NCBI GenBank assembly: GCA_012728775.1
Contig: JAAYEN010000270.1
Span: forward strand, 1 to 8,223
Direction of reading: 5' to 3'
DNA from: Tissierellia bacterium
GTDB lineage: Bacteria > Bacillota_A > Clostridia > Tissierellales > Peptoniphilaceae
DNA length: 8,223 bases
Shown: positions 1 to 6,114 of the stretch, piece after piece
Layout of the letters: each line of letters starts with the position of its first letter
How positions within the stretch are numbered: position 1 is the first letter of the stretch
Notes under the pieces: model-generated
The model's database searches: none
What the model was told of the DNA's origin: nothing
What the model saw: the letters and a program-made list of their open reading frames with translations, nothing else
Position numbers and translations under genes: made by a program

Positions 1-231
1 ACTTAGCTTAAAACGTTCTTTATATAATGAGATATACCCTATTTCATTTATATTTTCATTTAAAAAATCTTCTAGTATTTTTTTTGAATTATTGTCTAGT
101 GTAAAATTTTCGGAAAGAATGTAGTATGTGTCATCTATTGGAACTAATTTTTTATTTTTAACACTTTTTTCAATAAAATTTCTTCCCCAGGCTTCACCAT
201 AACCTAGAGTTTCTATTGCTTTGTTAAAATC
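1..231 (-). repeat. Partial module copy 4 in the giant protein (residues 1192-1268), cut by the window edge
   Basis: YILSENF (1228-1234) aligns ungapped with YIINENY of copy 1 (511-517). The downstream KKILEDFLNENINE helix corresponds to the SIVTFLIEQNF helix of copy 1. The upstream stretch DFNKAIETLGYGEAWGRNF resembles a helix-turn-helix. The copy is more diverged than the other three and runs off the window. Confidence 0.5.
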
Positions 232-3200
232 AGAGTCACTATATTTCTCTTTAATGCCAATTTCAGAAATTAAAATTTTCAAATTATTTAGTCTAGAACT
301 ATATTTAAACATGACTTTAGCATTTCCGCCCATATCAGGATATATACTCCTTAATAACCTATGAAAATTATCACCATCATATTTATGTTCAGATAAATCT
401 TCATAAACTCCAGATTCAAACTGAACTGAATCATATAACTCTTTTACGATAACATAATTTTTTTTATCAAATAAATTCTTGAAATTTTTCTTTACTATTT
501 CTTTAATTTCTGGTTTTAAATTTGTATGGTTATTCGTAATAGATTTTGGTTTAAATACAATTTTTTTACTGTCGATCTCTCTTTCACATTTTATGTTTTT
601 CGGATCTTTCTCTTGATTTAAGTTTTTTATAGTTCTTAATGATCTCAAGGTTGTATGATCTTCAAATAGAAACATATCATTAAATATTAGACTGATATAA
701 TTGTATATACTGTCACCATCATAACCATATTCACTTATTTGTCTTCTAAAAACATTTGAAATTTGGTATTGATGTACGGCGTTATTGTTGTTTAATTGAT
801 TTTGAATAAATCTGTGCAAAGAAACAATTAGCTTTACAGGAATATCGTTAGATGTAATATATTTATACTTATTGTTCCAAGGATTCATTATCGATCGAGA
901 ATTTGCATCTAATATTGCTTTTATCTTTATACTGGTCTTATATTTATTTCCATCTAGATAGGCATATATTTTTTTCTTAATACTTTTTAATAAAATCATA
1001 AAAGTAAAATAATCTCGATCGTTTGAAAGGTTTAAAAATTTTTCGCTATAATATTCTTTCATAACAAATAAAACAACTGACCTATCTGAGATATCTTTTT
1101 TACAAATAAACTTAGATTCAACTAAATAATCTTCTCCAAGATATTGGCTAAGATTTTTTTTAAAGTCATCAATAAGATTATTCTTAATTAGATAATCATT
1201 TGAATCTATAATTCCATTGATTATTTCAATATTTACAATTTCTTCTGTATTTTTTTTAATTTCATCTATTAAATTATTTTTTGAACTGTTCTCTACATTA
1301 ATTTCATCAATATTCTCAAAATTTATCTGACTGAATAGAGTTGTAACTTCAGTAACTTTATTCTTATCTAAACTAATTTGATTGTCATTAGTATGTTGAG
1401 TTTTCTCTTCAACCTTATTAGTGTGATTTGGTTTAACTATTTTGTTTTCATCTTTGTTAGTATCATCAATTTTTACTAGATTTGTTATGTCATTTTCTAA
1501 TGTAGTTTCACCTAGATTATCAGTTTTATACTTATAAATACCATCACCTAAATTGACAATTTCCAAAGAACTATTAAAATAAGTTTCTAATCGGATGGTG
1601 ATAGCGATTTTACTTCTAGTTTTGACTTCAAATACATCATCTTTTATCTCTAAGGCACATTTTATAAAATATGAATAATCATTTTTATCTGTTAGGTTAA
1701 ATAGTTTATCCTTATAGATATTTTCCATTATATATAGTGCGATATCCTTATCCGAGATATCTTTTTTATAAACATATTTTTGAGAGACTGTAAAATTATC
1801 GCTAAGTACAATTCCAAGATTGTCTATACACAGTTTAATTTCTTCATGATTAAATTGTGTATGCTTAGATTCTAGTAATTTATATATTTCATCTATAGGT
1901 TTAATATCTTTGATTTCATTTTTTAAAAAGCTTAATAGGGTATTGCTTATTATTACTTTATCTTTGACAAGTTCAGAATCCAAGATAACATTATTATCAA
2001 ATTCTTTAAAGGTATACTTTTTGTCTTCTAGCTTTCTTACTTTTTCATTTGAGTTGTCTAGTATATATTCTAATCTTGAAAAAACAGACTCATTCTCATT
2101 GATGTCAGTAAAGATATTATTTTTTATTTTTTTTGCAGAAGAAATGAAAGATAGATATTGTCTATAGCTAGACAAATTAAAAATTTTATCTTTAAAGTTT
2201 TGTTCAATTAGAAAAGTAACAATACTTTCATCAGTAATGTTTTCTTTAAAAATGTAATTTTCATTAATTATATAATCATTTCCCAGGATTTGATTTAAAT
2301 CGTTCATAATTTCTTGATAGGTAAAATCAAATGTTGTATTATCAGATATTAAATAATTCCTTACTTCATTTATTGAAATAATGGAGCCTATTTTGGATTT
2401 AATACTGTTAAGTTGTTTTTCAGATATATTTGATTTAGTCGTAGTGAGGCTTTGCACCTCATCGTATGACGTTATTACCTTTTCTCTTGTACTATTAATA
2501 TCTGCTTTATTCACAATTATGGTATCTTCAGCAACGTTAGCTAAAGGTTTTTTTAAATCTAGAGAATTAATATCTAGAGGTAATTCATCTTCAATAAAGG
2601 TAGTTTCATCAGTATTGGTTTGATTAATGAAGGACCTAAACTTATTTTTTATTCTATCAATGAAGTTACCAAAACCTTTACGATTAGAATTTAAAACGGA
2701 GTTTTCATTAGTTGTAATTGAGCATTGTTTTTCAATATTTGAATGCTGATAATCTTCATTAATTGCTGTTTTGATATCTTTTATATTATTTAATGCTATT
2801 ATTAGGCGCATATATTCTTGTGACTTTGGTTCTTCAATAGATTCTAAATCAACATTTTTTTTGGATTTATTGCTATAAAAATTATCTTCAATTTTATTAT
2901 CAGGAATAATAAGTTTAAATTCTGACAATATATTAATTAAGTTATTGATATCTTCATTGTTCATATTTGAAGATACTAAATCAAGGCATTTTTTAAAATT
3001 CAACTCACTTAAAAAATTAATATTCATATTAATAAAATTATTTTTAAATATGTCTTCGTTTATAGGCATAAGGTGGTCGCGTATATTCAATTCTTTTAGA
3101 GAAGAATTAGAATTAATTATATTCATGATTTTATTGGCATTAGTAAAATTTGCAAAAGTGTAATCATCGATGTTAATCGAAGAATTGGTTAGATTATGTT

Positions 3201-3804
3201 TTTGAATCATTGCATTCTTTAGAATAGTCGAATAATGCTTGCTTTTATTTGCTTTAGGTTTCTCTTTATTAAAATCTTTATTAACATCACTTAAGCTTTG
3301 CTTGGGGTTTAAATTATTATTAGCCTTTAAATTAGTAATAATAAAACCACGATTAATAAATTCTCTTTCTAGAAGGACTATGTCTGAATTTTCTAGTCCA
3401 AAGACCTTAAATCCTTCTATAGGAATATAGTTATAAAAAAAATTATTTTCAATACCAAAAGTTTTCTTTATGTAAGATATATTAAAAAACTCTAAATCTA
3501 ACTTATCATAAGCGTTTTCTGGTGTGGAATCACCAACTAAAATGACTTTATCAAGATTATCTATGTTCGCATTAGGGAACAAGGCGCTTTGCTTCTCCAT
3601 TTTAAAAACGCCGCCTCTTAATACCAGTTCATTGACTATATTATTAAATATTTTATTACCTCTATTATTGCTATACAAATCTCTAAAATAGTTTATAGAC
3701 ACAAAAAGTGAACCTTCATCAACAAGCTGCATAAAGGGAATATTAAAAAAATTATTGTATTTTTGTTTAGAAAAAAACTCAGGCATATACAAACCAGGGT
3801 CCAA
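1..3804 (-). CDS. Giant hypothetical protein with repeated winged-helix-like modules, 3' end outside window
   Basis: The reading frame is open for 1268 codons with no stop before the window edge; I checked every in-frame triplet. The start is TTG at 3804: GGAGGT at 3816..3811 lies 6 bases upstream, an in-frame TAG sits at 3843, and no in-frame ATG or GTG lies between. I do not recognise the family. Residues 1-165 look like a globular N-terminal domain (a hydrophobic strand at DKVILVGD, 85-92). An Asn/Lys/Ser-rich linker and helical segments follow (about 165-490). Then come three copies of a roughly 90-residue module (about 496-584, 654-744, 878-967), a second repeat marked YDGD (1028 and 1142), and a partial fourth module at 1192-1268. 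The modules read like winged helices: helices, then a beta hairpin such as YIINENY. No Walker motif, nuclease motif, signal peptide or membrane segment is visible; a catalytic domain could lie beyond base 1. The gene is far more AT-rich than its neighbours and probably acquired. DNA binding is an inference. Confidence 0.9.
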   Translation of the reverse strand, partial: MDPGLYMPEFFSKQKYNNFFNIPFMQLVDEGSLFVSINYFRDLYSNNRGNKIFNNIVNELVLRGGVFKMEKQSALFPNANIDNLDKVILVGDSTPENAYDKLDLEFFNISYIKKTFGIENNFFYNYIPIEGFKVFGLENSDIVLLEREFINRGFIITNLKANNNLNPKQSLSDVNKDFNKEKPKANKSKHYSTILKNAMIQKHNLTNSSINIDDYTFANFTNANKIMNIINSNSSLKELNIRDHLMPINEDIFKNNFINMNINFLSELNFKKCLDLVSSNMNNEDINNLINILSEFKLIIPDNKIEDNFYSNKSKKNVDLESIEEPKSQEYMRLIIALNNIKDIKTAINEDYQHSNIEKQCSITTNENSVLNSNRKGFGNFIDRIKNKFRSFINQTNTDETTFIEDELPLDINSLDLKKPLANVAEDTIIVNKADINSTREKVITSYDEVQSLTTTKSNISEKQLNSIKSKIGSIISINEVRNYLISDNTTFDFTYQEIMNDLNQILGNDYIINENYIFKENITDESIVTFLIEQNFKDKIFNLSSYRQYLSFISSAKKIKNNIFTDINENESVFSRLEYILDNSNEKVRKLEDKKYTFKEFDNNVILDSELVKDKVIISNTLLSFLKNEIKDIKPIDEIYKLLESKHTQFNHEEIKLCIDNLGIVLSDNFTVSQKYVYKKDISDKDIALYIMENIYKDKLFNLTDKNDYSYFIKCALEIKDDVFEVKTRSKIAITIRLETYFNSSLEIVNLGDGIYKYKTDNLGETTLENDITNLVKIDDTNKDENKIVKPNHTNKVEEKTQHTNDNQISLDKNKVTEVTTLFSQINFENIDEINVENSSKNNLIDEIKKNTEEIVNIEIINGIIDSNDYLIKNNLIDDFKKNLSQYLGEDYLVESKFICKKDISDRSVVLFVMKEYYSEKFLNLSNDRDYFTFMILLKSIKKKIYAYLDGNKYKTSIKIKAILDANSRSIMNPWNNKYKYITSNDIPVKLIVSLHRFIQNQLNNNNAVHQYQISNVFRRQISEYGYDGDSIYNYISLIFNDMFLFEDHTTLRSLRTIKNLNQEKDPKNIKCEREIDSKKIVFKPKSITNNHTNLKPEIKEIVKKNFKNLFDKKNYVIVKELYDSVQFESGVYEDLSEHKYDGDNFHRLLRSIYPDMGGNAKVMFKYSSRLNNLKILISEIGIKEKYSDSDFNKAIETLGYGEAWGRNFIEKSVKNKKLVPIDDTYYILSENFTLDNNSKKILEDFLNENINEIGYISLYKERFKLS
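331..765 (-). repeat. Pair of YDGD-marked repeats in the giant protein (residues 1014-1044 and 1128-1158)
   Basis: Two segments 114 residues apart match: ISEYGYDGDSIYNYISLIF with NDM following (DNA about 673..765), and LSEHKYDGDNFHRLLRSIY with PDM following (about 331..423). Shared are S-E, Y-D-G-D, a hydrophobic helix pattern and D-M at the end. This is a different repeat family from the three large modules, so the protein seems to be a chain of at least two kinds of small helical domains. Confidence 0.6.
904..1173 (-). repeat. Module copy 3 in the giant protein (about residues 878-967)
   Basis: Protein-level repeat, copy 3. The core reads EDYLVESKFICKKDISDR, then SEKFLNLSNDRDYFTF and IKKKIY, ending IKIKAIL. 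It lies 222 residues after copy 2, the gap being filled by a charged, Asn/Thr/Glu-rich linker (about 750-850). It is followed at once by the YDGD repeat region. Confidence 0.75.
1573..1845 (-). repeat. Module copy 2 in the giant protein (about residues 654-744)
   Basis: Protein-level repeat, copy 2. The core reads VSQKYVYKKDISDKDI, then YKDKLFNLTDKNDYSYF and IKDDVF, ending RLETYF. The preceding helix is EEIKLCIDNLG. It is about 160 residues after copy 1. The KKDISD stretch shares a 19-base DNA segment with copy 3 (1754-1772 against 1088-1106, one mismatch), which may mean these two copies duplicated more recently than copy 1, or may simply reflect the shared peptide and codon bias. Confidence 0.75.
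2053..2319 (-). repeat. Module copy 1 in the giant protein (about residues 496-584)
   Basis: Protein-level repeat, copy 1. The core reads NDYIINENYIFK, then ENITDESI, then DKIFNLSSYRQYLSF and an IKNNIF segment, ending RLEYIL. It is preceded by a helix pair (INEV...L..., then YQEIMNDL) as expected of a winged-helix fold. It aligns without gaps over its core to copies 2 and 3; conserved positions include a Lys before I-[ST]-D, F/L-N-L-[ST], a Tyr in the following helix and an Ile-Lys pair. The winged-helix reading is inferred from the helix/hairpin pattern. Confidence 0.75.
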
Positions 3805-3841
3805 AATCCCACCTCCACTTGTATAGAAACCGCATATTAAC

Positions 3842-3864
3842 TATTGCTATATATTATAGCAATA
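3842..3864. promoter_or_regulatory. Perfect 10-bp inverted repeat over the -10 of the giant gene (candidate operator)
   Basis: TATTGCTATA, a 3-base centre TAT, then TATAGCAATA: every one of the ten pairs matches. It covers the -10 hexamer of the giant gene promoter. The arm core ATTGC/GCAAT recurs at 3843, 3859 and 3875, 16 bases apart each time, and a further palindrome CAATATATTG (3880-3889) overlaps the -35. Placement and spacing suggest a repressor site. The alternative is a hairpin at the extreme 5' end of the transcript, but most of the dyad lies upstream of the predicted start. Confidence 0.5.
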
Positions 3865-3882
3865 TAAGTTCAACATTGCCAA
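3853..3882 (-). promoter_or_regulatory. Promoter of the giant gene, extended -10 type
   Basis: On the minus strand a perfect TATAAT (-10, 3858..3853) is preceded by TGC, giving an extended TGnTATAAT box. TTGGCA (-35, 3882..3877) lies 18 bases upstream. Transcription would begin near 3846, leaving a leader of about 42 bases before the TTG start. The promoter shows that the giant gene can be expressed independently of the endonuclease gene. Confidence 0.7.
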
Positions 3883-3962
3883 TATATTGAGTAATTATTG
3901 AATATTTTTTTAAAAAATAAAAAACTATTAAAACGAGCAAAAAATTGAGATTAAACAAAAAG

Positions 3963-4139
3963 CTATATATCCTCACTAATCAACATAACATCATCATTGT
4001 CCATATAATTGTAATACATATCGTCAAGTACGTCCTCATCATTAATATTTCTTTCCAAACTTACTAAAGCTTTGAAAAAATTTTCATAATCTTCTTTCAT
4101 CATTTTTTCTATTTTATTTTTATATTTATTATAAGTCAT
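3963..4139 (-). CDS. Small acidic protein of 58 residues, translationally coupled to the endonuclease
   Basis: ATG at 4139 to TAG at 3965..3963. The start lies two bases after the endonuclease stop, and the last codons of that gene (TTGAGG) supply the Shine-Dalgarno, so translation is very probably coupled. The N-terminal third is lysine-rich and helical (NKYKNKIEKMMKEDYENF). The rest is acidic (DEDVLDDMYYNYMDNDD). I count 15 Asp/Glu against 7 Lys/Arg. No signal peptide, Cys or membrane segment is present and no family is recognised. Coupling to a nuclease and an acidic surface would fit a regulator, inhibitor or DNA mimic, but that is speculation. It is the last gene before a new promoter; no strong terminator is seen after it. 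Confidence 0.7.
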   Translation of the reverse strand: MTYNKYKNKIEKMMKEDYENFFKALVSLERNINDEDVLDDMYYNYMDNDDVMLISEDI

Positions 4140-4141
4140 TT

Positions 4142-5614
4142 TTACCTCAATAGTTTTTCATCTAGTTGTTTCATAATATACTCGTCGTTTATCAAGAAGC
4201 TTTGTCTGGTTATCCATCTGCCGTCGGGGAGTTCGTCGCCGTATTGGTATCTGTCGTCGCCTATGGTTTCGCCGGTTTCTAAAACGTAGTAGCGTTTTTT
4301 GGCATGGGGGCGAATGGAGATTATCGGGTTGTCGTTTTTCTTTGGGAGATTATTTTTGATGATGAAGGTGCCTTTAATTTTTTGTTTTGTTAAAATTAGT
4401 CCATCTCTTAAAATATTTCTTATTTTTTCCCAGGATTCTCTCACTGTGGTTTCCAAATCATTTACTGGCATATTCCAAAGCTGACTGCCTTTGAGCTCGT
4501 AGGAGTTTCCATTTTTCTTATAAATTACAAATAAAAATTTAGTTTCTCTGAAATAGTTATACAGTATGGAATCTTCCCAATTTTCTCCTACTAGCTCCTT
4601 TGCTTTAAATGGCGGTAGTGAGAATTTTTCTTTGACCTTTCCGTTACTTTCAATTCGAATTGTCTTAATTACTATATTTCCCTTGACGAATTCTTGGGCG
4701 CAGTTGGAATTGATGCCTAGCATTTTGTACGTTAAATCTATCCACTGGTCGATATTGTTATTGTAAGTTCTAGAAAACATTTGGCACAATTCTCGATCGG
4801 TTTTGCCTGCGTAGTTGTGGATTTTTTCTAGAATAAATTCTTCAAAGGTCTTACTATCCAATTGAGCTGGGTCTTTTATTATTGGCTCTATGGTTTCTTT
4901 TCCGTTTACGATGTGGTGATTTAGTATATATGTCATGTAGGAATTTTTATAACAAAAAACCTTTTTATTTGTCAAAGAAAATGGCGGATAAAATTGTGAG
5001 ACTTTGCCGCTTGTATAAGAATTTTCTCCTAAACAAATTCCCAAGTACATGGTGTCACTTTCGGATAGTTCATGGGCTTTTCCTTTTGCAATTGTTCTTA
5101 CAATTTTCTTGTAGTCATCTTCTATTATTTTTATATCTTCTGACGTTGGGGTGAACATTTTGACGTAATTTATAGTGTATAAAAGATTGCTGCCTAGTCC
5201 CTTGTCTCGTAGGTAGAAAATCAGTAGTAGCTGTTTTTGTTTTTTCCATAAATTTGAAGAATAAAAATTGAAATTTACTGGCAAAAAATTTTTGACTTCC
5301 TCTAGTTCGAGATTTCCCACTACTCGAAATCCTTCTCCATTGGTGAGTTCGTATGGTAATATTTTTAGCTCGATATTTGCATCTGCAAAAGTAGTTTTGG
5401 AAGTTCCCCTTTCTCCTAGATTGAAATATCTTTCTCCCAGATGATTTCCCAGTCCGTGTTTATTGACTATCATACCGTAGGTGCTGATGTCGTCAGTGGT
5501 AGTCGTGTCTTCTGAATTCAAAATAAAATCCAAAAAGGCTTTTCCTATTAAATTTTTGCCATAATTTTCTATACTGACTGGATCAGTTTTGTCATAAATC
5601 TCTACGTCAATCAC
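4142..5614 (-). CDS. Sau3AI/MutH-family type II restriction endonuclease, 490 residues
   Basis: Sau3AI cuts at GATC and is built of two MutH-like halves, the first catalytic and the second allosteric. The length (490; Sau3AI is about 489) and several blocks match from memory of that family: GKAHELSES (178-186), KNSYMTYIL (222-230), a WED block followed by ETKFLF in the C-terminal half, and TRQSFLINDEYI near the end (469-480). In the N-terminal half the active-site region reads E61, then 21 residues on E82-L-K84, as in MutH E56/E77/K79, but the first Asp (MutH D70) is Thr75; Asp78 lies three residues later. In the second half the E-x-K is V-I-K (314-316), consistent with a non-catalytic domain. 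The GTG start at 5614 has a GAGG directly abutting it, poor spacing, and TAA lies in frame at 5629, so the exact start is uncertain. No methyltransferase partner is in the window. GATC as the target is inferred from the family. Confidence 0.9.
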   Translation of the reverse strand: MIDVEIYDKTDPVSIENYGKNLIGKAFLDFILNSEDTTTTDDISTYGMIVNKHGLGNHLGERYFNLGERGTSKTTFADANIELKILPYELTNGEGFRVVGNLELEEVKNFLPVNFNFYSSNLWKKQKQLLLIFYLRDKGLGSNLLYTINYVKMFTPTSEDIKIIEDDYKKIVRTIAKGKAHELSESDTMYLGICLGENSYTSGKVSQFYPPFSLTNKKVFCYKNSYMTYILNHHIVNGKETIEPIIKDPAQLDSKTFEEFILEKIHNYAGKTDRELCQMFSRTYNNNIDQWIDLTYKMLGINSNCAQEFVKGNIVIKTIRIESNGKVKEKFSLPPFKAKELVGENWEDSILYNYFRETKFLFVIYKKNGNSYELKGSQLWNMPVNDLETTVRESWEKIRNILRDGLILTKQKIKGTFIIKNNLPKKNDNPIISIRPHAKKRYYVLETGETIGDDRYQYGDELPDGRWITRQSFLINDEYIMKQLDEKLLR

Positions 5615-5642
5615 CTCAATTTCGTTTTATTATCCAAGGCCA

Positions 5643-5671
5643 ATCATAATATATTATTGTATTTTAATCAA
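5643..5671 (-). promoter_or_regulatory. Promoter of the endonuclease/small-protein operon
   Basis: On the minus strand TTGATT (5671..5666) and TATGAT (5648..5643) are separated by exactly 17 bases. A transcript from here would start near 5636, about 20 bases before the GTG codon. It sits back-to-back with the blaI promoter, the two -35 boxes being only six bases apart. Confidence 0.55.
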
Positions 5672-5677
5672 ATTATA

Positions 5678-5706
5678 TTGACTAAATAGTTTACATGATG
5701 TAGACT
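5678..5706 (+). promoter_or_regulatory. Promoter of the blaI-blaR1 operon
   Basis: TTGACT (5678-5683) and TAGACT (5701-5706) are separated by 17 bases. The -10 matches consensus at four of six positions, so a moderate promoter. Its spacer and -10 are wholly covered by the first operator-like dyad, as expected for a gene repressed by its own product. Confidence 0.55.
5688..5706. promoter_or_regulatory. blaI operator: BlaI-type operator 1, AGTTTACATGATGTAGACT
   Basis: A 19-bp dyad of the form AGT-n-TACAT-n-ATGTA-n-ACT; apart from the central base, only the positions at 5691/5703 fail to pair. The inner TACA/TGTA matches the half-sites known for BlaI/MecI/CopY repressors, with a 3-base centre rather than the usual 2. 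It overlaps the -10 and the spacer of the blaI promoter. Confidence 0.65.
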
Positions 5707-5716
5707 TGAATCAAGA

Positions 5717-5735
5717 AGTCTATGAGTTGTAGACT
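5717..5735. promoter_or_regulatory. blaI operator: BlaI-type operator 2, AGTCTATGAGTTGTAGACT
   Basis: It has the same 19-base frame as operator 1 and agrees with it at 14 of 19 positions, with AGT-n-TA and TGTA-g-ACT at identical spacing; the left arm is degenerate. Centre-to-centre distance to operator 1 is 29 bp. It ends two bases before the blaI Shine-Dalgarno AGAGGTG (5737-5743), so bound repressor would also block early elongation. Known bla loci likewise carry paired dyads. Confidence 0.55.
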
Positions 5736-5748
5736 GAGAGGTGAATAT

Positions 5749-6114
5749 ATGAAATTTAAAGAACTTACTGAATCTGAAGAAAATTTGGCTAATATAATTT
5801 GGGACAATGAGCCGGTAAAATCATCGGAGCTTGTGAAAATGTGCGAAGAAAAATTTGGGTGGAAAAAATCCACTACCTATACGATGTTAAAACGTATTGA
5901 GGAAAAGTCTGTATTTAAGAATGAAGATAGCTTGGTGAAATCTCTCATTTCTAAAAATGATTACAATTCCAAAAAGAGCAAATCCTTTTTAGAGGAAAAT
6001 TTTGGGGGATCCCTTCCTAAATTTCTAACTGCTTTTTCCAAACATAACAAACTTTCCAAAGATGAAATCAATGAGTTGCAAAAACTTATCGATGAGCACA
6101 AGGAGGTGGAGTGA
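5749..6114 (+). CDS. blaI: BlaI/MecI-family transcriptional repressor, 121 residues
   Basis: These are dimeric winged-helix repressors removed by proteolysis when the partner BlaR1-type protease is activated. The protein starts MKFKELTESEENLANIIW, with the family's opening helix and conserved Trp18. A helix-turn-helix follows, its recognition helix at about 38-52 (WKKSTTYTMLKRIEEK, the family TxxTYT..R pattern). The C-terminal dimerisation region contains GGSLPKFLTAF (86-96). Ala95-Phe96 lines up with the staphylococcal BlaI cleavage point Asn101-Phe102. I chose ATG at 5749 because AGAGGTG lies five bases upstream; an in-frame ATG at 5722 lacks a ribosome site, sits inside operator 2 and would add nine atypical residues. 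The gene overlaps the protease gene (TGATG). Assignment to the family is firm; the regulated target beyond its own operon is not known. Confidence 0.92.
   Translation: MKFKELTESEENLANIIWDNEPVKSSELVKMCEEKFGWKKSTTYTMLKRIEEKSVFKNEDSLVKSLISKNDYNSKKSKSFLEENFGGSLPKFLTAFSKHNKLSKDEINELQKLIDEHKEVE

Noticed and set aside
1910..3430. Several forward-strand open frames of 60-90 codons opposite the giant gene
   Set aside because: They lie antisense to a 1268-codon frame, lack good ribosome sites and encode low-complexity hydrophobic peptides typical of the complement of an Asn/Lys/Glu-rich gene.
3903..3919. A/T-only dyad (T7A6 block) as a terminator after the 58-residue gene
   Set aside because: It has no loop and no G:C pairs, so it could not form a stable RNA hairpin; several T-runs occur nearby by composition alone.
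5722..5748. Upstream in-frame ATG for blaI adding nine residues
   Set aside because: It has no Shine-Dalgarno, falls inside the second operator dyad, and the extra residues do not fit the family N-terminus; ATG at 5749 has AGAGGTG at the right distance.
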